From assembly GCF_030317105.1 (NCBI RefSeq), contig NZ_JASZYG010000032.1, forward strand, positions 1-39,132: a DNA stretch of 39,132 nt, given 5' to 3'. Within the stretch, counting starts at the first letter, position 1, and each line of letters starts with the position of its first letter. Under the pieces are notes generated by a model, which saw only the letters and a list, made by a program, of their open reading frames with translations, was not told the origin of the DNA and searched no databases. The DNA comes from Variovorax brevis (GTDB taxonomy: Bacteria > Pseudomonadota > Gammaproteobacteria > Burkholderiales > Burkholderiaceae_C). Positions 24,861 to 32,888 of the stretch are shown here, one piece after another. Made by a program: the position numbers and the translations under genes.

Positions 24861-24897
24861 ACTGAACCTCAAGACGGATCAAGCAAGGAGATACATC

Positions 24898-25668
24898 GTG
24901 AGTGTTGTGTTCGAGACGAAAGAGCAGGTGGGCTGGATCACCTTGCAGCGCCCCAAGGCGATGAACGCGCTGACGCGCGAGATGGTGGAAGACATGACGG
25001 CGATGCTGTCGCAATGGCGACAAGACGCCGCCGTGCGCGTGGTGGTGATTACCGGCACCGGCGCGGCCTTCTGCGCAGGCGCCGACCTCAAGCAGGCCGG
25101 CAATCCGGTCGGCCCGGGTGAAAAGGACTACCTCGACGTCATCGTCGACTTCTTCAACCTGCTGCGCGCATTTCCCAAGCCCGTGATTGCGGCCGTCAAC
25201 GGCCTGGCGCTGGCGGGCGGCCTCGAAGCGGTGATGTGCTGCGACCTGGTGATTGCCGGCCAGAGCGCGCGCTTCGGCGACGCGCATTCCAACTTCGGCG
25301 TGTTCCCCGGCGGCGGCGGTGCGGCGATCCTGCCGCGCAAGGTGCCGGCCAACGTGGCCAAGTACCTGCTGTTCACCGGCGACTCGCTGCCGGCCGAAGA
25401 GATGAAGCAGTACGGGCTGGTCAACGAAGTCGTGGCCGATGCCGAGTTGTCGGCCCGCGCCCAGGCGCTCGGCGAGAAGCTGGCCACCAAGAGCCCGATC
25501 GTGCTCACGCGCATGAAGCGCGTGGCCAACGAAGCGGCCGACAAGACGGCGCGCGATGCGCTGCGTGACGAAGAACTCGAGCTGCGCAACCACCAGCGCT
25601 CCTGGGACATCCAGGAGGGCCTCGCCGCCTTCGCCGAAAAGCGCAAGCCGCAATTCCGCGGCTATTGA
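24898..25668 (+). CDS. Enoyl-CoA hydratase/isomerase (crotonase) family protein
   Basis: A 256-residue crotonase-fold protein. The CoA/oxyanion segment is FCAGADLKQ (58-66) and NGLALAGGLE (101-110). Of the two catalytic glutamates of rat enoyl-CoA hydratase, the first (Glu144) corresponds to Glu110, but the second (Glu164) aligns with His130 in GDAHSNFGVFPGGGG. Hydration may still occur, as one acidic residue remains, but an isomerase, hydrolase or C-C lyase activity is possible. The start is a GTG at 24898 with AAGGAG 7 bases upstream, 37 bases after the MMPL stop. It is the first enzyme gene of the beta-oxidation run; a second candidate hydratase (MaoC) is at 37420. Confidence 0.9.
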   Translation: MSVVFETKEQVGWITLQRPKAMNALTREMVEDMTAMLSQWRQDAAVRVVVITGTGAAFCAGADLKQAGNPVGPGEKDYLDVIVDFFNLLRAFPKPVIAAVNGLALAGGLEAVMCCDLVIAGQSARFGDAHSNFGVFPGGGGAAILPRKVPANVAKYLLFTGDSLPAEEMKQYGLVNEVVADAELSARAQALGEKLATKSPIVLTRMKRVANEAADKTARDALRDEELELRNHQRSWDIQEGLAAFAEKRKPQFRGY

Positions 25669-25696
25669 AAGCAAAGAACACCGGAGTCCCCGAGCA

Positions 25697-26938
25697 ATGG
25701 AAAACATCTACATCGTCGGCGTCGGCATGACGACCTTTGGCCGCCACATGGACAAGAACGTCAAGCAGCTCACCGCGTGGGCGGTGGAAGACGCCCTGAA
25801 AGACGCCAACTGCGACCGCAAGGCGATTCGCGCCGCCTTCTTCGGCAACACGACGCAAGGCCACTTCGACGGCCAGCACATGATCCGCGGACAGGTCGCG
25901 CTGCTGCCGCTGGGCATCGAAGGCATTCCGATCTACAACCTCGAAGGCGCCTGCGCATCGTCGAGCCACGCCTTCAACCTCGCCGTCATGCAATTGCGCG
26001 CCGGTGCGGCCGACGTGGCGCTGGCCGTTGGCGCCGAGAAGATGTACACGAGCGACAAGGCCAAGATGTTCTCGTGCTTCGAATCGGCCTGGGACGTGGA
26101 GACCTTCGAGGAAAACAAGGGCTACCTCGCTGCCATGGGCAAGGCCATCGTGCCGCCCGCCGGCTCGCAGTCCGACAAGCCCTACAGCCCCTTCATGGAC
26201 GTGTACGCCTCGCTGGGCCGCGGCCTCATGGCTCGCTACGGCATCACGCAACGCCAGCTCGCTGCCGTCGCGTCCAAGAACCACGGCCATTCGGTGCACA
26301 ACGAGCGCTCGCAATACCGCATGCCGATGGACATCGAGCAAATATTGGCCGCCTCGCCGATCACCTATCCGCTGACGCTGCCGATGTGCTCGCCGATTTC
26401 CGACGGCGCATCGGCCGCCATCCTCTGTACCGAGTCGGCGCTGAAGAAGTACGGCTTCGACCGCAACCGCGCCGTCAAGGTGCTGGCCAGCGTCGTGCGC
26501 TCGGCCTCGGCCCGCGATGCGGAGGACCATGACGCCGGTTGCACGCGCCTTGCCGCGAAGGACGCCTTCGAGCAGGCAGGCGTTGCGCCCAGGGACGTCG
26601 ACGTGGCCGAAGTGCACGACGCCACCGCCATCGGCGAACTGCTTTCCTTCGAGGCGATGGGCCTGCGCGAACCTGGTTCCAGTGGGGAACTGGCCGAACG
26701 CGGCGAGACCACCCTCGGCGGCTCCATCCCGGTCAACCCCTCCGGCGGCCTCGAATCCAAGGGCCATCCGATCGGCGCCACGGGCCTCGGCCAGATCTTC
26801 GAACTCGTCTCGCAACTGCGCGGCGAATGCGGCCCCCGCCAGGTCGAAGGCGCGCGCATCGCCATCCAGGGCAATGGCGGCGGCCTGTGGCGCGTGGAAG
26901 AGGCCACGGAGCACGTCGGCATCTTCGCCCGCGCCTGA
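25697..26938 (+). CDS. Thiolase, SCP-x / lipid-transfer type (first copy)
   Basis: A 413-residue thiolase-fold protein. Nucleophile Cys86 is in LEGACASSSHAF and His357 in SKGHPIGATGL. The C-terminal Cys motif of classical thiolases is absent; IQGNGGGLW stands there instead, as expected in the SCP-x/lipid-transfer branch and even more divergent than the second copy. Such enzymes cleave branched or sterol-derived 3-ketoacyl-CoA; some relatives are retro-aldolases that need a DUF35 partner, and none is visible here. The ATG at 25697 follows CGGAGTCCCCGAGCA and opens with MENIYIVGVGMTTFG, the normal N-terminus of the group. It is 28 bases after the crotonase gene and 17 before an acyl-CoA dehydrogenase. 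Confidence 0.88.
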   Translation: MENIYIVGVGMTTFGRHMDKNVKQLTAWAVEDALKDANCDRKAIRAAFFGNTTQGHFDGQHMIRGQVALLPLGIEGIPIYNLEGACASSSHAFNLAVMQLRAGAADVALAVGAEKMYTSDKAKMFSCFESAWDVETFEENKGYLAAMGKAIVPPAGSQSDKPYSPFMDVYASLGRGLMARYGITQRQLAAVASKNHGHSVHNERSQYRMPMDIEQILAASPITYPLTLPMCSPISDGASAAILCTESALKKYGFDRNRAVKVLASVVRSASARDAEDHDAGCTRLAAKDAFEQAGVAPRDVDVAEVHDATAIGELLSFEAMGLREPGSSGELAERGETTLGGSIPVNPSGGLESKGHPIGATGLGQIFELVSQLRGECGPRQVEGARIAIQGNGGGLWRVEEATEHVGIFARA

Positions 26939-26955
26939 ACACCGAAAGAATTCAA

Positions 26956-28104
26956 ATGAACATGAACATGATCACCGAGGACCAGAAGCTGGCGGTCGAG
27001 AGCTTCCGCAAGTTCCTCGACGTCGAGCTGCGTCCCATCGTCAGGCAGTACCGCGACCAGCACATCCCCAAGGAAAAGATGCGCGAGATCACGCAGGGCA
27101 TCGCCGAGTTCGGCCTGCCGGGCGCGAGCGTGCCGGTGGAGCACGGCGGCATGGGCCTGGGCTACGTCATGGAGGCGCTGCTGTTCGAGGAGCTGTGCGC
27201 CGTGTCCTGCGACGTCGCGCTGTGCGTGATGATCAACAAGGGCACCGCCAACTTCCTGGCCGACCTGCCGCAGCAGCACCTGCGCGACAAGTACCTGCCC
27301 GGCATCCTGAACGGCACGCTCTTCGGCGGCGCCTGCATCAGCGAACCCGACGTGGGCTCGAACGTCGCGGACCTGAAGACTTCCGCGAAGGAAGACGGCG
27401 ACCACTTCATCATCAACGGCGAGAAGACCTGGATCTCCAACGGCCACTACGCCGACTTCCTCACCGTCACCGCGCGCACCGGCCCGAAGGAGCTGACGCA
27501 CTTCATGGTCGACCGCAAGGAGCACGGCTTCGAGTCGCGCAACATCGACAAGATCGCGATGAACGGGCAGTCGACCGCGCAGGTGTTCTTCACCGACTGC
27601 CGCGTGCCGGCCAGCTGCATCGTGTGGGAACGCGGAGCGGGCCTCAAGAACACCATGAAGATGTTCGAGAAGGCGCGCGCCAACGTCGGCATGCTGTCGG
27701 TGGGCCTGATGCGCGCGGCGCTCGAAGCCTCGATCGCGTACTCGAAGGAGCGCAAGCAATTCGGCAAGTTCATCGCCGCGCACCAGTTGATCGCCGCCAA
27801 GATCGCCGAAATGGCCACGCTCACCGATGCCGCGCGCCTGATGTGCATGCGTGCCTTTTCCATGATGGACGCGGGCGTGCGCTGCGACGTGCAGTCCTCG
27901 ATGTCCAAGTGGTTTGCCACCGAGATGGCTGTCAAGGTGTGCCGGGACGCGGTACAACTGCATGGCGGCAACGGCCTGACCAAGGAATTCGACGTGGAAC
28001 GGCTGGCGCGCGAGGCCATCGTGATCCCGATTCCGGACGGTACGACCGAGATCCAGAAGCTGATGATCTCGCGCGCGCTCACCGGCATCAGCGCATTCGT
28101 CTGA
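26956..28104 (+). CDS. Acyl-CoA dehydrogenase, single-subunit type with Asp at the base position
   Basis: A 382-residue FAD-dependent acyl-CoA dehydrogenase that forms the alpha,beta double bond and passes electrons to ETF. Flavin and substrate marks are CISEPDVGSN, NGEKTWISNG and the QLHGGNGLTKEF segment near the C-terminus. The usual catalytic glutamate of the YEGT motif is replaced by Asp361 in IPDGTTEIQ. Activity is plausible since Asp is also a base, but substrate geometry may differ. Three nested ATGs (26956, 26962, 26968) leave the exact start open by four residues; the ribosome site is weak (AAAGAA). It lies between the two SCP-x thiolase genes. Confidence 0.9.
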   Translation: MNMNMITEDQKLAVESFRKFLDVELRPIVRQYRDQHIPKEKMREITQGIAEFGLPGASVPVEHGGMGLGYVMEALLFEELCAVSCDVALCVMINKGTANFLADLPQQHLRDKYLPGILNGTLFGGACISEPDVGSNVADLKTSAKEDGDHFIINGEKTWISNGHYADFLTVTARTGPKELTHFMVDRKEHGFESRNIDKIAMNGQSTAQVFFTDCRVPASCIVWERGAGLKNTMKMFEKARANVGMLSVGLMRAALEASIAYSKERKQFGKFIAAHQLIAAKIAEMATLTDAARLMCMRAFSMMDAGVRCDVQSSMSKWFATEMAVKVCRDAVQLHGGNGLTKEFDVERLAREAIVIPIPDGTTEIQKLMISRALTGISAFV

Positions 28105-28135
28105 ACGCGTGCGTTCAGCAAGAAGGAACCAAGAC

Positions 28136-29317
28136 ATGAGCAACAAGATCGTCGTCGCCGGGGTCGGCATGATCCCTTTCAAGAAGCCGGGCGCCAGCGA
28201 GACCTACCCCGTGATGGGCGCGCAGGCCGTGCGCATTGCGCTGGCCGATGCCGGCGTGGGCTACGAATCCATCCAGCAGGCCTATGCCAGTTACATCTAC
28301 GGTGACTCTACCTGCGGCCAGCGCGTGCTTTACGACGTCGGCATGACGGGGATTCCGATCATCAACGTGCACAACAACTGCTCCAGCGGCTCCAGCGCCA
28401 TCTACCTGGCGCGCCAGGCGATTGCCGCGGGCGACGCCGACATCGTGCTGGCGGTCGGCTTCGAGCAGATGAATCCGGGCGCGCTGGGCTCCAACTTCGA
28501 GGATCGCCCGAACCCGACCGAAAACTTCATGCAGCAGTTCGACAAGCTGCTGGGCGGCCAGGACATTCCGCCGGCGCTGCGCATCTTCGGCGGCGGTGGC
28601 CTGGAGCACATGCGCCGCTTCGGCACGCCGCTGGAGACTTTCGCGAAGATCCGCGCGAAGGCCAGCCGCCACGCCGCCGCCAACCCCATGTCGGTGTTCC
28701 GCAAGGTGGTGACCACCGAGGAAGTGATGGCCGACAAGGTGGTGTGGCCCGGCGTGATGACGCGGCTGATGGCCTGCCCGCCCACCTGCGGCGCGGCGGC
28801 GGTCGTTCTGTGCAGCGAGGACTATGCAAGGAAGCACAAGCTCGACTCCCGCGTGTGGATCGCCGCGCAGGCGCTCACCACCGACGGCCCCGAGACCTTC
28901 CAGTCAGGCGACATGCGCGACCTGGCGGGCTTCTCGATGTCGCGTGCGGCGGCCAACAAGGTCTACGAGTCGGCAGGCATCGGCGCCGAGGACGTGGACG
29001 TGGTCGAACTGCACGACTGCTTTGCGCACAACGAACTCATGACCTATGAAGCCCTGGGCCTGTGCCCCGAAGGCGGCGCGCAGAAGTTCGTCGACGATGG
29101 CGACAACACCTATGGCGGCAAGTACGTCACCAACCCCTCGGGCGGCCTGCTCTCCAAGGGGCACCCGATCGGCGCCACGGGCCTCGCCCAGTGCGTGGAA
29201 CTGGTGCAACAGTTGCGCGGCAACTGCGGGGAACGGCAGGTGCCGGGCGCGCGCATCGCGTTGCAGCACAACGTCGGCATCGGCGGTGCCGCGGTCGTGA
29301 CGATGTACAGGAGTTGA
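28136..29317 (+). CDS. Thiolase, SCP-x / lipid-transfer type (second copy)
   Basis: A 393-residue thiolase of the sterol-carrier-protein-x branch: Cys82 in HNNCSSGSSA, His343 in SKGHPIGATGLAQ and the C-terminal HNVGIGG motif typical of SCP-x in place of the classical Cys motif. In animals SCP-x thiolase cleaves 2-methyl-branched and bile-acid 3-ketoacyl-CoA; a like role fits the neighbouring racemase. The ATG at 28136 follows AAGGAACCAAGAC. It is 31 bases after the first dehydrogenase and 7 before the second. It is clearly related to the copy at 25697 but not a recent duplicate, so the two may serve successive cycles. Confidence 0.9.
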   Translation: MSNKIVVAGVGMIPFKKPGASETYPVMGAQAVRIALADAGVGYESIQQAYASYIYGDSTCGQRVLYDVGMTGIPIINVHNNCSSGSSAIYLARQAIAAGDADIVLAVGFEQMNPGALGSNFEDRPNPTENFMQQFDKLLGGQDIPPALRIFGGGGLEHMRRFGTPLETFAKIRAKASRHAAANPMSVFRKVVTTEEVMADKVVWPGVMTRLMACPPTCGAAAVVLCSEDYARKHKLDSRVWIAAQALTTDGPETFQSGDMRDLAGFSMSRAAANKVYESAGIGAEDVDVVELHDCFAHNELMTYEALGLCPEGGAQKFVDDGDNTYGGKYVTNPSGGLLSKGHPIGATGLAQCVELVQQLRGNCGERQVPGARIALQHNVGIGGAAVVTMYRS

Positions 29318-29324
29318 GGCCGGC

Positions 29325-30515
29325 ATGGACTTCGATCCCGATCCCGGCCTGGAGGCGTTTCGCCTGGAGGTGCGCGAGTTCCTCCGGGGTCTTCCGGCAG
29401 CACTCACCAACCGTCCGCGCAGCACGCGCTCGGCGCCTGCGGATGTGAAGAGTTGGCAAAAGGCGCTGAATGCCCGCGGATGGGGCGCGCCTTACTGGGC
29501 CAAGGCGCATGGCGGCACCGGCTGGTCGGTGCAGCAGATGCAGGTCTTCGACGAAGAATGCGCGGCCGTCGGCACGCCCACGCAGGACGGCTTCGTCCAC
29601 AAACTGCTGGGTCCGGTGCTCAACGAGTTCGCCACGCCGGCGCAGAAGGCGCTGCACATTCCGGCCGTGCTCGAAGGCGAGCGGCTGTGGTGCCAGGGCT
29701 TTTCCGAACCGGGTTCCGGCTCGGACCTGGCCTCGCTGCGCACGCGGGCGGAGCTCGATGGCGACCACTACGTCGTCAACGGCCAGAAGATCTGGACCAG
29801 CTACGCGCATGAGTCCGACTGGATCTTCCTGCTGGTGCGCACCAACCCCGAAGTGAAGAAGCAGGCTGGCATCAGTTTCCTGCTGGTGGACATGAAGACG
29901 CCGGGCATCACCGTGCGGCCGATCCGCAGCATCGACGACTTCCACCACCTCAACGAGACCTTCTTCGACAACGTGCGGGTGCCGGCGGCCAACCTCGTGG
30001 GCCAGGAGGGCGCGGGCTGGACGATCACCAAGTTCCTGCTCAACAACGAGCATGCGTCGGCGGCCGAGGTGCCGTCGCTCAAGCGCTACCTGCGGCAGAT
30101 CCACAGCCTGGCGGACCTGCAGGGCCCGGGCGGCGAGCGGCTGCGCGAGCGGCCCGAGTTCGCGCTCAGGCTCGCGCGCCTGGAAGCCGAATTGATGGCG
30201 ATCGACATGCTGGTGCAGCGCGTCGTGGCGCTGGAGATGGAACATCACCCCGATGCGCTGTCGTTGGGCTCGATCCTGAAGATCCGCGGCACCGAATTGC
30301 AGCAAAAGCTCACCGACTTCCACGTGGAAGCACTCGGCGACCACGGGGCGGTGGCCTATCCGCACCCCGAACTCGACACCGATGTGCAGTTGCCGGGGCA
30401 GGACGTGGCCCGGGGCCTGGCCAACGACATGTTCTTCCGCCGCGCGTCCACCATCTACGGCGGAACGAGCGAAGTGCAGCGCGGCATCATCGCCAAGCTG
30501 CTGTTCCAACTCTGA
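29325..30515 (+). CDS. Acyl-CoA dehydrogenase, probable catalytic subunit of a heteromer (PimC/FadE26-like)
   Basis: A 396-residue acyl-CoA dehydrogenase with the flavin motif GFSEPGSGSDL (125-135) and NGQKIWTSYAH. The normal YEGT glutamate is Gly379 (IYGGTSEVQ). Glu242 in LLNNEHAS sits where isovaleryl-CoA dehydrogenase and, as I recall, the FadE26-type steroid side-chain subunits place their base, so it is the likely catalytic residue. The protein resembles the large subunit of pimeloyl-CoA dehydrogenase and the ChsE-type alpha chains. The next gene starts 10 bases after its stop and encodes a partner-like chain. The start at 29325 is 7 bases after the thiolase stop. Confidence 0.9.
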   Translation: MDFDPDPGLEAFRLEVREFLRGLPAALTNRPRSTRSAPADVKSWQKALNARGWGAPYWAKAHGGTGWSVQQMQVFDEECAAVGTPTQDGFVHKLLGPVLNEFATPAQKALHIPAVLEGERLWCQGFSEPGSGSDLASLRTRAELDGDHYVVNGQKIWTSYAHESDWIFLLVRTNPEVKKQAGISFLLVDMKTPGITVRPIRSIDDFHHLNETFFDNVRVPAANLVGQEGAGWTITKFLLNNEHASAAEVPSLKRYLRQIHSLADLQGPGGERLRERPEFALRLARLEAELMAIDMLVQRVVALEMEHHPDALSLGSILKIRGTELQQKLTDFHVEALGDHGAVAYPHPELDTDVQLPGQDVARGLANDMFFRRASTIYGGTSEVQRGIIAKLLFQL

Positions 30516-30525
30516 GCGACGAACC

Positions 30526-31662
30526 ATGGACTTCAAACTGAATCCGGAGCAGCAACTCCTGAAAGACAGCGTTCGGCGTTTCATCGACAAGGCCTATGGC
30601 TTCGAGGCGCGCGCCGCGCTGGTGAAAGCAGGGCAGGGCGGCAGCGCGGCGCATTGGCAGACCTTTGCCGACAACGGCTGGCTGGCCGCTGCGCTGCCCG
30701 AAGCCTTCGGCGGTCTGGGCGGATCGCTGGTCGACACGGCGATCATCGCGCAGGAGTTCGGCCGCGGGCTGGTGATCGAGCCCTGGCTGGGCTGCGCCGT
30801 GCTGGCCGCACAGACGCTGGTCGCCGGCGGCACGCCTGCGCAGAATGATCGCCTGCTTCCGCTACTGGCCGATGGCTCGCGCCGCATCGCACTGGCCTAC
30901 AGCGAAGCCGCTTCGCGCGGCATGCCGACGCCTGTCTCGCTGCGTGCAGAGCCCAAGCCGGGCGGCTACGTGCTGCATGGCCGCAAGTCGCTGGTACTGG
31001 GCGGCCATCAAGCCGATGAATTCATCGTCTCCGCGGTGGTGCCCGGCTCGGCCGGAATCACCCTGCTGCTGGTGGATGCGAAAGCACCGGGCCTGCAATG
31101 CCAGGATCTTCCATTGCACGACGGCAGTCACGCGGCGGAACTGGTGTTCGATGGCGTTGAGGTCGCTGCCGACGCAGTGCTGGGCAAACCGGACAACGGA
31201 TTGCCGCCATTGCAGGCAGGCATCGCCCACGCCATCGTTGCGCTGTGCGCCGAGCAGGTCGGCGCGATGGAAAAGGCCATCGAAGTCACCGCCGACTACC
31301 TGAAGGCCCGCAAGCAATTCGGCGTGCCGATCGGCAGCTTCCAGGCGCTGCAGCATCGCCTCGCGGACATGGCGGCCGAGATGGAACTTGCGCGCTCCAT
31401 GCTGTTCGCAGCGCTGGCCGCAATGCACAACCAGCAAGGGCCGCACTTGCAGAAGACGCTGGCGGCCGCGAAGGCCTTCACTGGCCGTGCCGCGAAGTCC
31501 GTCTGCGGCCAGGCGATTCAACTGCATGGCGGCATCGGCATGACCGAGGAATACCTCGTGGGCCACTACTTCAAGCGTGCCGTGGTCGCCGACCTGCTGC
31601 TGGGCAGCGCCGACCGCCACGAAGCGGCTTGCGCCGCCGCGATCTCCGGCGCGTTCGCCTGA
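30526..31662 (+). CDS. Acyl-CoA dehydrogenase-like subunit, probably non-catalytic partner (PimD/FadE27-like)
   Basis: A 378-residue acyl-CoA dehydrogenase fold protein starting MDFKLNPEQQLLKDS. The flavin motif is degenerate (AYSEAASRG where SEPGSGSD is usual) and the C-terminal catalytic region reads LLGSADRHEAA with no glutamate. The QLHGGIGMTEEY helix segment is kept. This is the pattern of the small or structural chain in alpha2beta2 acyl-CoA dehydrogenases for steroid side chains and pimeloyl-CoA. Adjacency (10 bases after its partner) supports heteromer formation. ATG at 30526; the upstream open frame lies in the partner gene and is not used. Confidence 0.88.
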   Translation: MDFKLNPEQQLLKDSVRRFIDKAYGFEARAALVKAGQGGSAAHWQTFADNGWLAAALPEAFGGLGGSLVDTAIIAQEFGRGLVIEPWLGCAVLAAQTLVAGGTPAQNDRLLPLLADGSRRIALAYSEAASRGMPTPVSLRAEPKPGGYVLHGRKSLVLGGHQADEFIVSAVVPGSAGITLLLVDAKAPGLQCQDLPLHDGSHAAELVFDGVEVAADAVLGKPDNGLPPLQAGIAHAIVALCAEQVGAMEKAIEVTADYLKARKQFGVPIGSFQALQHRLADMAAEMELARSMLFAALAAMHNQQGPHLQKTLAAAKAFTGRAAKSVCGQAIQLHGGIGMTEEYLVGHYFKRAVVADLLLGSADRHEAACAAAISGAFA

Positions 31663-31688
31663 ACCACGCAACGATGGAAATGAGAGAC

Positions 31689-32804
31689 ATGAACATGAAC
31701 AAGGGCGGCCCGCTGGCCGGCTTGCGCATCCTCGAAATCGCCGGCATCGGCCCGGCGCCTTTTTGCGGCATGCTGTTCGCGGACCTCGGCGCCGATGTGG
31801 TGCTGGTCGACCGCCTGCAGGCTGGCGCCGAGGACCTGGATCTCGGTGCCCAGGGCATCAGCAACCGCGGCAAGCGATCGATCGCCATCGACCTGAAGAC
31901 GGCCGAGGGCGTCCGGACGGTGCTCGACCTGGTCGCAAGCTGCGACGCGCTGATCGAAGGCATGCGCCCCGGTGTGATGGAGCGCCTGGGTTTGGGTCCT
32001 GACGTGTGCCTGGCGCGCAATCCGCGGCTCGTGTATGGCCGCATGACCGGCTGGGGTCAGGACGGACCGCTGGCGCATGCCGCCGGGCACGACATCAACT
32101 ACATCGGCGTCTCCGGCGCGCTGTGGTATTCGGGCCAGCCCGGCGAAGCGCCGATGGCGCCGCCGAGCCTGGTGGGCGACATCGGCGGGGGCGCCATGTA
32201 CCTTGCCGTGGGCGTGCTGGCGGGCGTGATGAACGCGCGTGCCACCGGCCAGGGCCAGGTCGTCGACGCGGCCATCGTCGACGGCAGCGCGCACATGATG
32301 AACCTGCTGCTGGCTTTGAAGGCTGGCGGACGCTTCACCAGCGAGCGCGGCGCCAGCCTGCTGGACGGCCCGCACTGGTACCGCACCTACCGCTGCGCCG
32401 ACGGCCGCTTCGTCAGCATCGGCTCGCTGGAGCCGCGCTTCTACCGCATCCTGCTGGAGCACCTCGGCCTTGCGGACGATCCGGACTTTGCCGATCCGTA
32501 CGACCCCCGCCGCTGGGCAGCGCTGCACGAGCGCTTCACCAGGATCTTCGCGACGCGAACGCGCGACGCGTGGTGTGAACTGCTGGAAGGCAGCGACGCC
32601 TGCTTTGCCGCCGTGCTGGACCCGGACGAGGCGGCCACGCATCCGCACATGGCGCACCGCGGGGTCTACAGCCGCATCGATGGCGTGCTGCAGGCCAACC
32701 CGGCGCCGCGCTTTTCCGGCACGCCGGCGGCGCCGCTCGCGGCGGTGCCACGCCGTGGCGAGCACACCGAAGACGTGCTGCGGGACTGGGCCGTGCTCGC
32801 CTGA
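31689..32804 (+). CDS. Alpha-methylacyl-CoA racemase (CaiB/BaiF fold)
   Basis: A 371-residue class III CoA-transferase-fold protein. The residues used by mycobacterial alpha-methylacyl-CoA racemase are all present: His134 in AGHDINYIG, Asp164 in VGDIGGGAMY and Glu248 in GSLEPRFY. The enzyme interconverts (2R)- and (2S)-methylacyl-CoA so that S-specific dehydrogenases can act. A CoA-transferase role is less likely because the GHDINY and SLEP motifs are racemase-specific. ATGs occur at 31674, 31680, 31689 and 31695; 31689 is preferred for GAGAGAC just before it. This gene is the main evidence that the substrate of the block carries an alpha-methyl branch. Confidence 0.88.
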   Translation: MNMNKGGPLAGLRILEIAGIGPAPFCGMLFADLGADVVLVDRLQAGAEDLDLGAQGISNRGKRSIAIDLKTAEGVRTVLDLVASCDALIEGMRPGVMERLGLGPDVCLARNPRLVYGRMTGWGQDGPLAHAAGHDINYIGVSGALWYSGQPGEAPMAPPSLVGDIGGGAMYLAVGVLAGVMNARATGQGQVVDAAIVDGSAHMMNLLLALKAGGRFTSERGASLLDGPHWYRTYRCADGRFVSIGSLEPRFYRILLEHLGLADDPDFADPYDPRRWAALHERFTRIFATRTRDAWCELLEGSDACFAAVLDPDEAATHPHMAHRGVYSRIDGVLQANPAPRFSGTPAAPLAAVPRRGEHTEDVLRDWAVLA

Positions 32805-32888
32805 GATCCGCGCGGTCGAACGGCGCCACGCGACACGAAAGGCGCGACCCTTGGGGGCGCCAGCAAAGAAACAAGACAGGAGACAGAC

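Noticed and set aside
22284..24872. Minus-strand open frame of 862 codons opposite the MMPL gene
   Set aside because: His/Gln/Arg-rich shadow without recognisable domain; the MMPL reading has helices and conserved motifs.
25697..29317. SCP-x proteins as Ltp2-type retro-aldolases
   Set aside because: Those need a DUF35/MaoC-type partner encoded nearby; no DUF35 protein is in the window, so thiolase is the simpler call.
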